Assembly (NCBI GenBank): GCA_946480915.1
Contig: CAMLLO010000057.1
Location: forward strand, 1 to 21,715
Direction of reading: 5' to 3'
From: an uncultured Sphingobacteriaceae bacterium
Lineage (GTDB): Bacteria; Bacteroidota; Bacteroidia; Sphingobacteriales; Sphingobacteriaceae
Length of the DNA: 21,715 bases
The notes under the pieces were generated by a model, which had not been told where the DNA came from, made no database searches, and saw nothing but the letters and a program-made list of their open reading frames with translations. The translations under genes and the position numbers were made by a program. Below, piece after piece: positions 1 to 7,854 of this stretch. Position 1 is the first letter of the stretch, and each line of letters begins with the position of its first letter.

Positions 1-484
1 CCTGAATTTCTTTTGTGATATCAAAATAAAAGTAGTTGTATCCATAATTCCATTCGCCTGCTTTCTTGCCATTAACATACACTTTAGGCTCGCTCATGGC
101 TCCTTCAAAAAGAATTAAAACCTTTTGGTCAGGTCTGTAATTCGGCAAGTCAAAGTAGTTTCGGTACCAGCCTTCGCCGATATAGGGCAGAGCACCCGTT
201 CTTCCGGTTTTTTCGCTGGCAACTCTTTCTCCGTTCTGAGTGATAGCTACTACCTGCTTATCCACATCCTTATCAAAGGGACCGTAAATTGCCCAATCGT
301 GAGGAACTTTTACCGTTTGCCACTTTTTATCATTGAAGACCTGCTTTGATGCCGCCTCATTCTGTCCCTTATAAAACTTCCAGTCAGTGTTCAACTCTGT
401 TACCTCCCTCACCTGGGCAAAAGCCATTTGAACTAACAGAATGAAAAATGAAATTAATGCGGGCTGCCTGTAAATTTCAACCAT
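1..484 (-). CDS. GH2 beta-galactosidase-like glycoside hydrolase, N-terminal part
   Basis: The visible 161 residues are a signal peptide followed by the start of a glycoside hydrolase family 2 sugar-binding (jelly-roll) domain; the catalytic domain lies beyond the left edge. Seen: hydrophobic stretch at residues 9-22 ending AFA|Q, then the family signatures LNTDWKF (31-37), VPHDW (60-64), GWYRNYF (105-111) and VYVNGK (135-140). Family knowledge: such secreted GH2 enzymes are mostly exo-acting beta-galactosidases, and next to a GH53 galactanase this one would release galactose from galacto-oligosaccharides in the periplasm. Start choice: ATG at 484 gives a normal 23-residue signal. An in-frame ATG at 553 would add 23 residues rich in Lys/Arg and cannot be excluded. 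A predicted HTCS operator lies at 717-752, so the gene probably has its own inducible promoter. The exact substrate cannot be read from this part. Confidence 0.88.
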   Translation of the reverse strand, partial: MVEIYRQPALISFFILLVQMAFAQVREVTELNTDWKFYKGQNEAASKQVFNDKKWQTVKVPHDWAIYGPFDKDVDKQVVAITQNGERVASEKTGRTGALPYIGEGWYRNYFDLPNYRPDQKVLILFEGAMSEPKVYVNGKKAGEWNYGYNYFYFDITKEIQ

Positions 485-688
485 ATGAACGATCTTTCTA
501 AAGGATTTTAATTTTGTGAAATTTGAACTAATTTTTTGTTTTCTCAGGGACATAGTTGATTATAGTTTAGTTCGAATTTGGTCGCGAATTTGATGGACAA
601 GTTTCATTTTTTAATAATAATTGGTTTTTAAGGTTGCTGTGGCTAAAAATTCATTTCACAAACACTCCTTTAGTTATTTACATCGAAC

Positions 689-752
689 CAAAGGACAGCA
701 AATACAATCACTTCCCTTTGTTCAGTTGTACATTCTTTTGGTTCTAACAGGC
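689..752 (-). promoter_or_regulatory. Predicted HTCS operator and promoter of the GH2 gene
   Basis: On the plus strand there are two direct half-sites, TTTGTTCAGTTGTAC (717-731) and TTGGTTCTAACAGGC (738-752), with their GTTC cores exactly 21 bp apart and joined by attctt. The second half-site matches 12 of 15 bases of the second half-site before susC. On the minus strand GTCCTTTG (696-689) provides the TTTG of a Bacteroidota -7 box, exactly 28 bp from the first half-site, as at the other two sites. That the HTCS binds here is inference from geometry and recurrence. Confidence 0.6.
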
Positions 753-838
753 TAATTTAACACCTATGGCGTGCCCCGAATAGAAAAACCAGTGTTAACA
801 GAACGATGCTTTGCAGTTTGACAAATATTATATTTTTA

Positions 839-869
839 ATAAATCATTGGCACGGAGCCAATGATTTAT
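839..869 (-). terminator. Hairpin after the GH53 gene
   Basis: Perfect 13-bp inverted repeat, ataaatcattggc and gccaatgatttat, with a 5-nt loop, about 50 nt after the GH53 stop in minus-strand direction. The bases after the stem on the minus strand are A/T-rich but lack a clean T-run, so termination is likely but not certain. It would separate the GH53 transcript from the GH2 promoter. Confidence 0.55.
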
Positions 870-917
870 ACTAACCTTTCAAATCTAGTTTTTTTTTAAT
901 ATATCTAATTAATGCTG

Positions 918-2444
918 TTATTGTTGAATCAGTGATACTTTATCAATATCCAACCAGGTCTCAGCAGCCGCGTTAGAATAAAATCCAACAGTTATCTGGC
1001 CGGTAGTCACGGTTATAGTTGGAATCGAAACTTCTGTCCATGCACTCATAGCCCGTAAGGCTACAGAAAGCTCAGCACCTCCAAAGTCCCTGGCATACAT
1101 TTTCCGTTCGGTGAAGCCACTTGAGCCTACGGCAAAAGCACTTAATTTATACGTTCCGTTGGGTACTGCAATCGTTTGGTAGGTATCGGCAATGTAGGCA
1201 GAAGCCAAATAATGCCCAAGGTAATAGCCCCCGTCGGGATTCCATCCATTATTTGCGCCCCCTACAAATGAAGCCATAGCATTACCACCTTCTGTCCAGC
1301 TTGCAACAGTTTGTACCGCCGCACCAGCAGCATCGAAACTAGGGTTTTGGACGTAGTTAATTGCAGGAGGCTGCGGATTTACCAGAAATGCATCCATTGC
1401 CACTGAAGGTTTTCCGGTCGCATCAAATGCTCCCTTGGTATAACCATTCCATTTGTTATAATTTTCTGGTTCCCAATAAAAAACGCCTAAGCCTGCTCCA
1501 TTGGGTAAGGACCCATTTTTATTGATTAAATCTGTGATAAACGATTTGCAATCTCTGGCTTCCTTTTGTTCCATCCCTACTTCAACAACCATAACCTGCG
1601 ATCCATATCTTGTCACCATATCCTTCATATTAGCTAAGCATTGATCGTTTAATGACTGCCAATTTGTGCGGGTGGGATATAGAGACATTCCAATCACATC
1701 CCATTTTCCTCCATTAGCTTTTAGTCCATCAAAAATCCAGCGAAAGCGGGAGTTGTCAAAACCATTGGAAATATGTACTATGACTTTAATTGAGGGATCA
1801 ACAGACTTAACAGCGTTATAACCTGCGGTAATTAAAGTAGCGAAGTTTTTCATGCTTTTTGATGCCCGACCGTCTTCCCAAAGCATTCCGTCATTGGTTT
1901 CATTACCCACCTGCACCCATTCGGGTGTTACTCCATTTGCTTTTAAAGCATTAAGAACGTCGGTGGTATGCGCAGAAACCGCAGAGGTAAGATCTGTAAA
2001 GTTCAGATTAGTCCAGGCTGCAGGTTTATATTGTTTGCCGGGGTCGGCCCAGGAATCAGAATAATGAAAATCTATCATCACTCTAAGTCCTTTATTGTTA
2101 GCGCGAGTGGCCATTGTTACCACATCATTTTTATTGCACCAGCCATTTACCGGATTTACCCATACCCTGAAACGAATCGAGTTTATCCCCTTACTTTTCA
2201 TAATATCCAAACAATCTCCCTGGGTGCCGTCATTAAAATAAAACTTAGTGTTGTAATATTCCATTTCAGAAAGCCAGCCCACATCTGCGCCTTTTGCATA
2301 AGCACCGCTAAAGGTTGAAGCAGTGCTTAGCATTTTGGAAGAACTTGGAAGCTCTTCGGTTTGCGGAAAATTTGAACTTTCTTTTTTACATCCAAGGCTT
2401 AACCCAAGCAATAGAATTAAAGCATTTAAATTGGTTTTGTTCAT
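918..2444 (-). CDS. GH53 arabinogalactan endo-beta-1,4-galactanase, lipoprotein
   Basis: A 508-residue endo-galactanase that would cut beta-1,4-galactan chains of pectin at the cell surface. Seen: lipoprotein signal with lipobox LSLGC (Cys19), a linker, and a GH53 (beta/alpha)8 domain at about 46-356 opening with KGADVGWLSEME. The acid/base is predicted as Glu182 in QVGNETNDGMLW and the nucleophile as Glu288 in MVVEVGM; RFRVWVNP (91-98) and MIDFHYSDSW (123-132) are also typical. The C-terminal part (about 361-508, from NYVQNPSF to WLDIDKVSLI) looks like a beta-sandwich carbohydrate-binding module. GH53 enzymes are often about 350-400 residues, and the extra length is this module. It follows susD after a 339-bp gap with a terminator-like hairpin, and no HTCS operator lies directly upstream, so expression may rely on read-through or an unrecognised promoter. 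Confidence 0.95.
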   Translation of the reverse strand: MNKTNLNALILLLGLSLGCKKESSNFPQTEELPSSSKMLSTASTFSGAYAKGADVGWLSEMEYYNTKFYFNDGTQGDCLDIMKSKGINSIRFRVWVNPVNGWCNKNDVVTMATRANNKGLRVMIDFHYSDSWADPGKQYKPAAWTNLNFTDLTSAVSAHTTDVLNALKANGVTPEWVQVGNETNDGMLWEDGRASKSMKNFATLITAGYNAVKSVDPSIKVIVHISNGFDNSRFRWIFDGLKANGGKWDVIGMSLYPTRTNWQSLNDQCLANMKDMVTRYGSQVMVVEVGMEQKEARDCKSFITDLINKNGSLPNGAGLGVFYWEPENYNKWNGYTKGAFDATGKPSVAMDAFLVNPQPPAINYVQNPSFDAAGAAVQTVASWTEGGNAMASFVGGANNGWNPDGGYYLGHYLASAYIADTYQTIAVPNGTYKLSAFAVGSSGFTERKMYARDFGGAELSVALRAMSAWTEVSIPTITVTTGQITVGFYSNAAAETWLDIDKVSLIQQ

Positions 2445-2783
2445 AATTGTTGATTTATAATTTGTTGGTTAGTTTAATTTCATTTACGAAAAATGTGCGT
2501 TTTTTCAACTCAATAAACCCAAACATCAACCCCTTTAAACTTCCCACGAAGACCGGAACCGGCTCGGGAAGCAGATGCAGATTATATCCGCGGAAGGCTA
2601 TTTAAAACTGGATCAGACTTCCAGATTTGAATTGTAATACTTAATGGAGCTTCAATCAAAAATGAATATCATATTTATTCGCCCCCCTGAAACAGGAGGT
2701 AAACAAACTTTAGAGGAACAATCGAAATTATCATGAAAAACACGGGTTATTAAAAAGTTGATTTCTAATAACCCGTAAATATT
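2445..2783. other. Gap between susD and the GH53 gene
   Basis: A 339-bp spacer with no supported gene, in the place where galactan loci of Bacteroides carry a surface glycan-binding protein gene. It holds the terminator-like hairpin after susD (2742-2776). A short GC-richer open frame (about 2514-2627, plus strand, no start codon) was seen but not recognised. No copy of the HTCS operator and no clear -7 box for the GH53 gene were found. Confidence 0.5.
2742..2776 (-). terminator. Terminator-like hairpin directly after susD
   Basis: Inverted repeat acgggttatta and taataacccgt (11 bp, 13-nt loop) beginning 8 nt after the susD stop on the minus strand and followed there by GTTTTTC. This has the form of an intrinsic terminator. 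It would let susCD be made in excess over the downstream GH53 gene by partial read-through. Confidence 0.6.
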
Positions 2784-4283
2784 TTATTGGTACCCGGTGT
2801 TTTGAGCAATAACGCCTTTGCCTTGTACGATAACTGCATTCGGGATAGGATAAAGCACCATATAGGCTTTTGCGTTTGTTTTCCCTCTTGCCAAAGCATT
2901 GGAAATGAAACTGCCATTTCGGATCAAATCTTGGCGACGGGCCCCTTCGGCATAGAGTTCACGGCCTCTTTCATCTAAAATAGCAGCTCTGAGCTGTTCT
3001 TTGGTCATGCCCAAAAAAGGCGTTACGCCTGCTCTTTGCCTAACCTCATTTACATATTGATACGCATCAGCCGGTCCTCTTTGTTCATTAATCGCTTCTG
3101 CCAAGGAAAGCAACACTTCGGCATAACGGAACACTACCACATCAATAGCATAACCGGGGCCATTTCCAGAGATGCCTGTATATTTTAGCGGGATGGCACC
3201 GCGTAACCCGGTTGCTCTGCTGGCAATTGTGTTATTCGTTTTTGTATAGGTATCGATAATCGTCGATTTTCGAAGGTCGGTAGGCTCATATTTATCATAG
3301 AAACTCCATGGCATATAATACCCGGCCCAACCTGGCTCCCTGCTAATGCCACCGCCTGATTTAAAATCTCCTGGCAACACTTCCTGCACCCAGTAATTAG
3401 GACTGGCATCATTTGCCGGTACCGCATAAATTAATTCGCTATTTGCCTTTTGTTTAAAAACATTGGCATAACCAGATGTACCCAAAAGTAGCGAATACCC
3501 CATGCCTTTTATTTCTTTAGCTATTCCCTCAGCTTTAGCCCATTCTTTATTATGCATATAAAGCTTTAATAATAACATACGTGCAACGCCTTTCGAAACC
3601 CGGCCCCAGTTTGCAGCATCTGAATTATATTTATCTTTTAAATCAGGCATTGCTTCCAGTAAATCTTTTTCAATTAAACCAGAGTAAACCTGAGCTGTTG
3701 GGCGAGCAGTTGCTGATGTATCAGATAGCACAGCAGGGTCGGTTTTAACGTTCACCGGTCCGTAGAAATCGTAAAGTACGTACATTGTCCAAGCTCTTAA
3801 CGTTTTTGCCTGGGCAATATAGCTCTTCTTAACTTCAGCACTAACGCTGCCACTTTTGTTAATTGCATCGATAATTTCGGTAGCCTTCGCAACGAAACTT
3901 ATCTTGTAATAGGTTGGATCATTCGCACCCGTCCATGTGGAGGGTCCCCAGGTAAAATTTGTCAAATTTCCGTCCCAGTCGGTACTAATTTCGTCCGTTG
4001 AAGCTACTGAGCGAAGCAAATAAGTTTTTATATCTGCGTTGTATAATGATGCATACCACGAACCACTACCAGGATCCGGGTTACCCCAGTTTGATGAAAA
4101 TGGAGTATATAAAGTTATCAGAGCGGCGTTCGCATCTGCTTCAGACTGGTAAAAATTTTCGGGAGTAAGCTGAGAATATACTTTTGTTTCTAACTGCTTT
4201 TCACAGCTGCTTAAAATAAATATGGAAGTAAAAACTGCAAGCAAAAATGCAGGCGTTTTACCGAAATAATTTTTCTTTTTCAT
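2784..4283 (-). CDS. SusD/RagB family nutrient-binding outer-membrane lipoprotein
   Basis: A 499-residue SusD-type lipoprotein, the glycan-binding lid on the SusC barrel at the outer surface. Seen: signal peptide with lipobox ILSSC (Cys27); the N-terminal SusD motif LTPENFYQSEADANAAL (39-55); TPR-like helices around TLRAWTMYVLYDFYGPV (161-177) and KLYMHNKEWAKAEGIAKEI (240-258); and the C-terminal RagB/SusD signature FRYAEVLLSLAEAINE (385-400) with ILDERGRELYAEGARRQDLIR (about 435-455). The length is typical. It starts 9 bp after the susC stop, so the pair is co-transcribed. By context the ligand is a galactan oligosaccharide; the sequence alone does not prove this. Confidence 0.96.
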   Translation of the reverse strand: MKKKNYFGKTPAFLLAVFTSIFILSSCEKQLETKVYSQLTPENFYQSEADANAALITLYTPFSSNWGNPDPGSGSWYASLYNADIKTYLLRSVASTDEISTDWDGNLTNFTWGPSTWTGANDPTYYKISFVAKATEIIDAINKSGSVSAEVKKSYIAQAKTLRAWTMYVLYDFYGPVNVKTDPAVLSDTSATARPTAQVYSGLIEKDLLEAMPDLKDKYNSDAANWGRVSKGVARMLLLKLYMHNKEWAKAEGIAKEIKGMGYSLLLGTSGYANVFKQKANSELIYAVPANDASPNYWVQEVLPGDFKSGGGISREPGWAGYYMPWSFYDKYEPTDLRKSTIIDTYTKTNNTIASRATGLRGAIPLKYTGISGNGPGYAIDVVVFRYAEVLLSLAEAINEQRGPADAYQYVNEVRQRAGVTPFLGMTKEQLRAAILDERGRELYAEGARRQDLIRNGSFISNALARGKTNAKAYMVLYPIPNAVIVQGKGVIAQNTGYQ

Positions 4284-4292
4284 GATCTTTAA

Positions 4293-7200
4293 TTAAAAAT
4301 TTACATTAACACCAAATGTTGTTGCTCTTGCCTGAGGATATGGATTAGCCTCGGTAAGCTCCGGGTCATATCCCTTATAATTAGTAATCACACCGAGATT
4401 TTGAAGATCGACGAATAAGCGGGCAGAGCGGATCATCTTTTTGGGACTAATTGTATAACCTAGTGACACATTTCTAATTCTGAGATAGCTTACATCCTTC
4501 TGATAAAAGTCGGTGGTGCCGGTCGGGTTAGAACCCGCATATGAATTGGCGGCAATTCCCGGAAGAGACCCATTTGGGCGGTCGGCAGAATAAACATCAG
4601 AAATTCCGATCAACGTATTTTGTGCGTCCGGCACTCCTATCCTATCTGCGCCGTAGAATGCTGAATAATTGTTATTCATATATTGGTTAAACCGGCCATA
4701 GACAAACACATTCAGATCGAAGTTTTTAAAGTTAAGGGTGTTACCTAGTCCGAAGATCCATTTTGGGTCGCGGTTACCAAGCTCTACAACATCGGCAGCA
4801 TCAAGTTTTCCATCATTATTCTGATCCACATAAATCACGTTTCCTAAAGTAGCGTTGGGCATATAGGAAGGTATTTCGTTTGCTGCGTTTACAATGCCGT
4901 TGGTTTTCCATCCATAAACTACATCCAAACGGTCGTCTTTTTTCTGATAGCTGTTTAACACATCATAAGGGCTTCTTTCTAACCAGCGATTGGCATACTT
5001 AGATAAATTGAACGAAGTTTCCCACTTAACAATGCCGGCGGTATTTTTAGAATTGAGGCTAAACTCTATACCTTGGCTTCGGGTATCGCCACCAAGATTT
5101 GTTTGCAACCTCGAAACAGCGTTATTATAAGGAAGCGGAACATATCTTATGTAATCTGTTGCGTCTCTCCTAAATAAATCGATAGCACCGCTAATGCGAT
5201 TATTAAAGAGCGCCCAATCCAATCCAATATTTGTCGACTTATGGGTTTCCCAGGATAGATCATCGTTTGCAAGTTGTGTTAAAGCAACGCTTGGATAAAG
5301 CGTATTGCCGATCAGAAAGCTTCCGCCACCCAAACCATAAAGAGCTAAAGCATTTAGATTGGCATCATTCCCTACCGTTCCAAAGCCGGCTCGCAGCTTA
5401 AGGTTTGAAATAACCTTTGAGTTGGCCAGGAATGACTCTTCACTGATTTGCCAGCCGGCTGAAATCCCCGGAAACACACCCCATTTCTTGTTAGGAGCAA
5501 AACTGGAGGAACCGTCGCGTCTGATATTAAAAGTCAGAATGTATTTCGAATTATATGAATAATTAATACGGCCGAACTGAGACATTTTAATGCCCTCACC
5601 TTTGAAAGAATTTACAAAGCTTCTATCCTTATTGCTGGCGATACTAACATCATTCACATTTAAGGCATCGGTAAAAAAGCCTACAGCCTGAAGACCGAAA
5701 CTTTCGGAGTCGTTTTTATAATAGCCCGCTCCTCCGACAACCGTAAAAGCATGATCACCGATTGACTTATTATAAGTTAAATACCCTTCTGAAGTGTAAT
5801 TCCCCGTGCTGTTGGTAGATAATTGTCCCATACCATCAGGCAATTGCGAATTTTGAACTTTTCTGGGCAGGAAAAAATTTCGTTTAGAGCTTTGCTTGTC
5901 TATACCACCAGAAAGATTAAACTTCAGGCCATCGATTATTTTCACTTCCAGATTTGGGGCGGCAAAGAACCGGTTAGTTCTTAATTTATCAGTCATGATG
6001 AAGAATGCTGCCGGATTTGTAATTAAACGATTTAAACTTCTTGAGTAATTTCCCGAAGCATCGAAAACATCCACCGTTGGCACGAATGCATAAGCTGCCT
6101 GTATTTCATTGTATTTTTCCTGTCCGCCGGAATTAGATCCTGAAGCCGCGTTGTTACTGTTTATCTGGCTTAAGGTCAGATTTAACGACAGTTTAAACCG
6201 ATCACTTAAATCCTGTTGCAGGTTTATCCGTCCGGTGTAACGGTCAAAATCCGAATTTGCGATAACAGCTTTATTACCATAATAATTAAAAGAGGTATAA
6301 ATCCTGGTTTTATCTGTTCCTCCGGACACGGTAATATTATGTTCGTTAATATTGCCATCGCGAATCAACATTCCAAGCCAATCGGTTCCCTGACCGGCAG
6401 CATCGATTTGCGACTGAGTGAATAGCGGAGTAAACACATCGGTTGTTGTTTGATTGCCATATGGCGCAAGCTTTTTGTCGAAAAGAAATTTGTCTCTGGA
6501 CAAACGCACCTGCTCTTGCATAAATCCTTTCGCATCCAGGAATGGAAAATAATCTTTAGGCGACTGAGCGGTGTAACTGGCGCGGTATTCGGTGTTGATT
6601 TTTCCGGCCTTACCTTTTTTAGTGGTAATTAATATCACACCATGGGCCGCGGCAGAACCATAAATGGCCGCGGCACTGGCGTCTTTCAATACATCAATCG
6701 ATTCAATATCCGCGGGGTTAATCGAACTTAAGGGATCACGGTCGATGCCGCCGCTATAACCAAGATCACCGTCTTTTATACCCGGCTCTGGCGCTTTGTT
6801 GTTGAATAAAGGCACTCCATCAATTACATACAAAGGTGTACCACCACCTCTCAGATTCACGGTAAGGCCGCCACCTGGCTGAGCACTTCGCTGGTCTAAA
6901 TTTAAACCGGCAGCCCTGCCCTGTAATAAATTGTTAACTGAAGCATTGGCAACCTGCGGAAGATCTTCTGTTTGGACAGACACAACCGAACCTGTCACAT
7001 CTTTTTTTCTTTGCGTACCATAACCTACAACTACTACTTCCTCTAAGTTTTTAGAAGCTGGTTGAAGGACGATATTTAATGATGTCTGATTATTAACCGG
7101 TACTTCAAGAGTTTCAAAGCCAATGTAACTGATTACTAAGACTCCATTTTCAGGAGCTTTTATAGAGAAAATTCCGTTTTGATCTGTTGTAGTACCCACA

Positions 7201-7454
7201 GATGTTCCTTTAACTTTAACGGAAACACCGATCAACGTTTCCCCGTCAGTCCCACTAGTCACCTTTCCACTGATCAGGATATCATTTTTCTCAATATGAT
7301 TTATTTTGTTGTTACCATAATTAGCAGCCTTAGCTTCTGAAGGCTTAACTAGAGATAAAAGAAAAACAATAGCAAAACTTGCGTAGCTAAGTTGCCTTGT
7401 TAATCTCCGACCGGGGGAGAATCGATTTAATAATAGTAGTAATTTATTGTCCAT
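4293..7454 (-). CDS. SusC/RagA family TonB-linked outer-membrane transporter
   Basis: A 1053-residue TonB-dependent importer of oligosaccharides. Seen: signal peptide with a long basic n-region and hydrophobic core at about 25-37, cleavage near AKA (41-43); a carboxypeptidase-regulatory-like Ig domain at about 60-132 (ISGKVTSG...LIGVSVKVKGT...ISYIGFETLEV); the SusC signature LEEVVVVGYGTQRKKDVTGS (137-156); a plug domain to about 280 with YVIDGVPL (209-216) and ILITTKKG (274-281); then a beta-barrel ending in NVNF with the terminal Phe needed for barrel insertion. A DQNNDGKLDAADV loop, common in this family, lies in the late barrel. There is no extra N-terminal STN domain, so it is not an anti-sigma-linked type; this agrees with control by the HTCS. 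First gene of the susCD operon, with a predicted operator at 7533-7568. Confidence 0.97.
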   Translation of the reverse strand: MDNKLLLLLNRFSPGRRLTRQLSYASFAIVFLLSLVKPSEAKAANYGNNKINHIEKNDILISGKVTSGTDGETLIGVSVKVKGTSVGTTTDQNGIFSIKAPENGVLVISYIGFETLEVPVNNQTSLNIVLQPASKNLEEVVVVGYGTQRKKDVTGSVVSVQTEDLPQVANASVNNLLQGRAAGLNLDQRSAQPGGGLTVNLRGGGTPLYVIDGVPLFNNKAPEPGIKDGDLGYSGGIDRDPLSSINPADIESIDVLKDASAAAIYGSAAAHGVILITTKKGKAGKINTEYRASYTAQSPKDYFPFLDAKGFMQEQVRLSRDKFLFDKKLAPYGNQTTTDVFTPLFTQSQIDAAGQGTDWLGMLIRDGNINEHNITVSGGTDKTRIYTSFNYYGNKAVIANSDFDRYTGRINLQQDLSDRFKLSLNLTLSQINSNNAASGSNSGGQEKYNEIQAAYAFVPTVDVFDASGNYSRSLNRLITNPAAFFIMTDKLRTNRFFAAPNLEVKIIDGLKFNLSGGIDKQSSKRNFFLPRKVQNSQLPDGMGQLSTNSTGNYTSEGYLTYNKSIGDHAFTVVGGAGYYKNDSESFGLQAVGFFTDALNVNDVSIASNKDRSFVNSFKGEGIKMSQFGRINYSYNSKYILTFNIRRDGSSSFAPNKKWGVFPGISAGWQISEESFLANSKVISNLKLRAGFGTVGNDANLNALALYGLGGGSFLIGNTLYPSVALTQLANDDLSWETHKSTNIGLDWALFNNRISGAIDLFRRDATDYIRYVPLPYNNAVSRLQTNLGGDTRSQGIEFSLNSKNTAGIVKWETSFNLSKYANRWLERSPYDVLNSYQKKDDRLDVVYGWKTNGIVNAANEIPSYMPNATLGNVIYVDQNNDGKLDAADVVELGNRDPKWIFGLGNTLNFKNFDLNVFVYGRFNQYMNNNYSAFYGADRIGVPDAQNTLIGISDVYSADRPNGSLPGIAANSYAGSNPTGTTDFYQKDVSYLRIRNVSLGYTISPKKMIRSARLFVDLQNLGVITNYKGYDPELTEANPYPQARATTFGVNVNF

Positions 7455-7504
7455 AATTAAGTTTGTTAGAGCTGTTGGTTTATATAAAGATTTGGTTTAC
7501 GTTA

Positions 7505-7568
7505 CAAATAACTGTGATTCATCATCGTATAATTTGTTCTATCGATCATTTCTTTTGTTCTATCAGCC
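7505..7568 (-). promoter_or_regulatory. Predicted HTCS operator and promoter of susCD
   Basis: The clearest of three copies. Direct half-sites TTTGTTCTATCGATC (7533-7547) and TTTGTTCTATCAGCC (7554-7568) share their first 11 bases, are exactly 21 bp apart and are joined by atttct. On the minus strand GTTATTTG (7512-7505) gives the TTTG of a -7 box, 28 bp from the first half-site, with transcription predicted from about 7498 and a leader of about 44 nt. The operator covers the place of a -33 box, which suits activation by an AraC-type regulator. Confidence 0.7.
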
Positions 7569-7762
7569 ATACTTCAGATAACATATGGTGATTTATGGAA
7601 TATCTTATAAGCCTCTAGCGCGTTCTCTCGCTAATTGGCTTAGGTGAATTAAAACAATCCTTTGGGTGCGGGTTAATTCTTAACATTTTGTTGATCCTGA
7701 ATTATTGTGTTATATTGATTTGTTAAATAAGCAATTGATTTAAACCATTCTCTTTGCCATGA

Positions 7763-7793
7763 TTTCCTTTATTTTCTATTAATTTTATTTTTG
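7763..7793 (+). promoter_or_regulatory. Candidate promoter of the HTCS gene
   Basis: TATTTTTG at 7786-7793 fits the Bacteroidota -7 consensus TAnnTTTG exactly. TTTC at 7763-7766 stands 19 nt upstream and matches 3 of 4 bases of a -33 TTTG. This would start transcription near 7800, about 55 nt before the start codon. It is distinct from the HTCS operator, suggesting constitutive low expression of the sensor. Confidence 0.4.
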
Positions 7794-7854
7794 AACCGCT
7801 TGCCCTAAATAATCCAGAAAATTTATTCGCCTTAATGAGCAACTTTTTAACCTG

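Larger units (their letters stand above)
485..917. other. Spacer between GH53 and GH2 genes
   Basis: A 433-bp stretch without a convincing gene. It holds, in minus-strand reading order, the hairpin after the GH53 gene (839-869), the predicted HTCS operator (717-752), a TTTG -7 element (689-696) and a leader of about 130 to 200 nt in front of the GH2 start. No other structure was seen. Confidence 0.6.
7455..7854. other. Divergent control region between susC and the HTCS gene
   Basis: A 400-bp spacer between divergent genes. It contains the susC operator and -7 element (7505-7568) close to susC and a separate candidate promoter (7786-7793) close to the HTCS gene. No gene was seen in it. Confidence 0.7.

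Noticed and set aside
1565..1580. TTTGTTC-like words inside the GH53 and susD genes (near 1566 and 3084)
   Set aside because: No second half-site at 21 bp and they lie within coding sequence.
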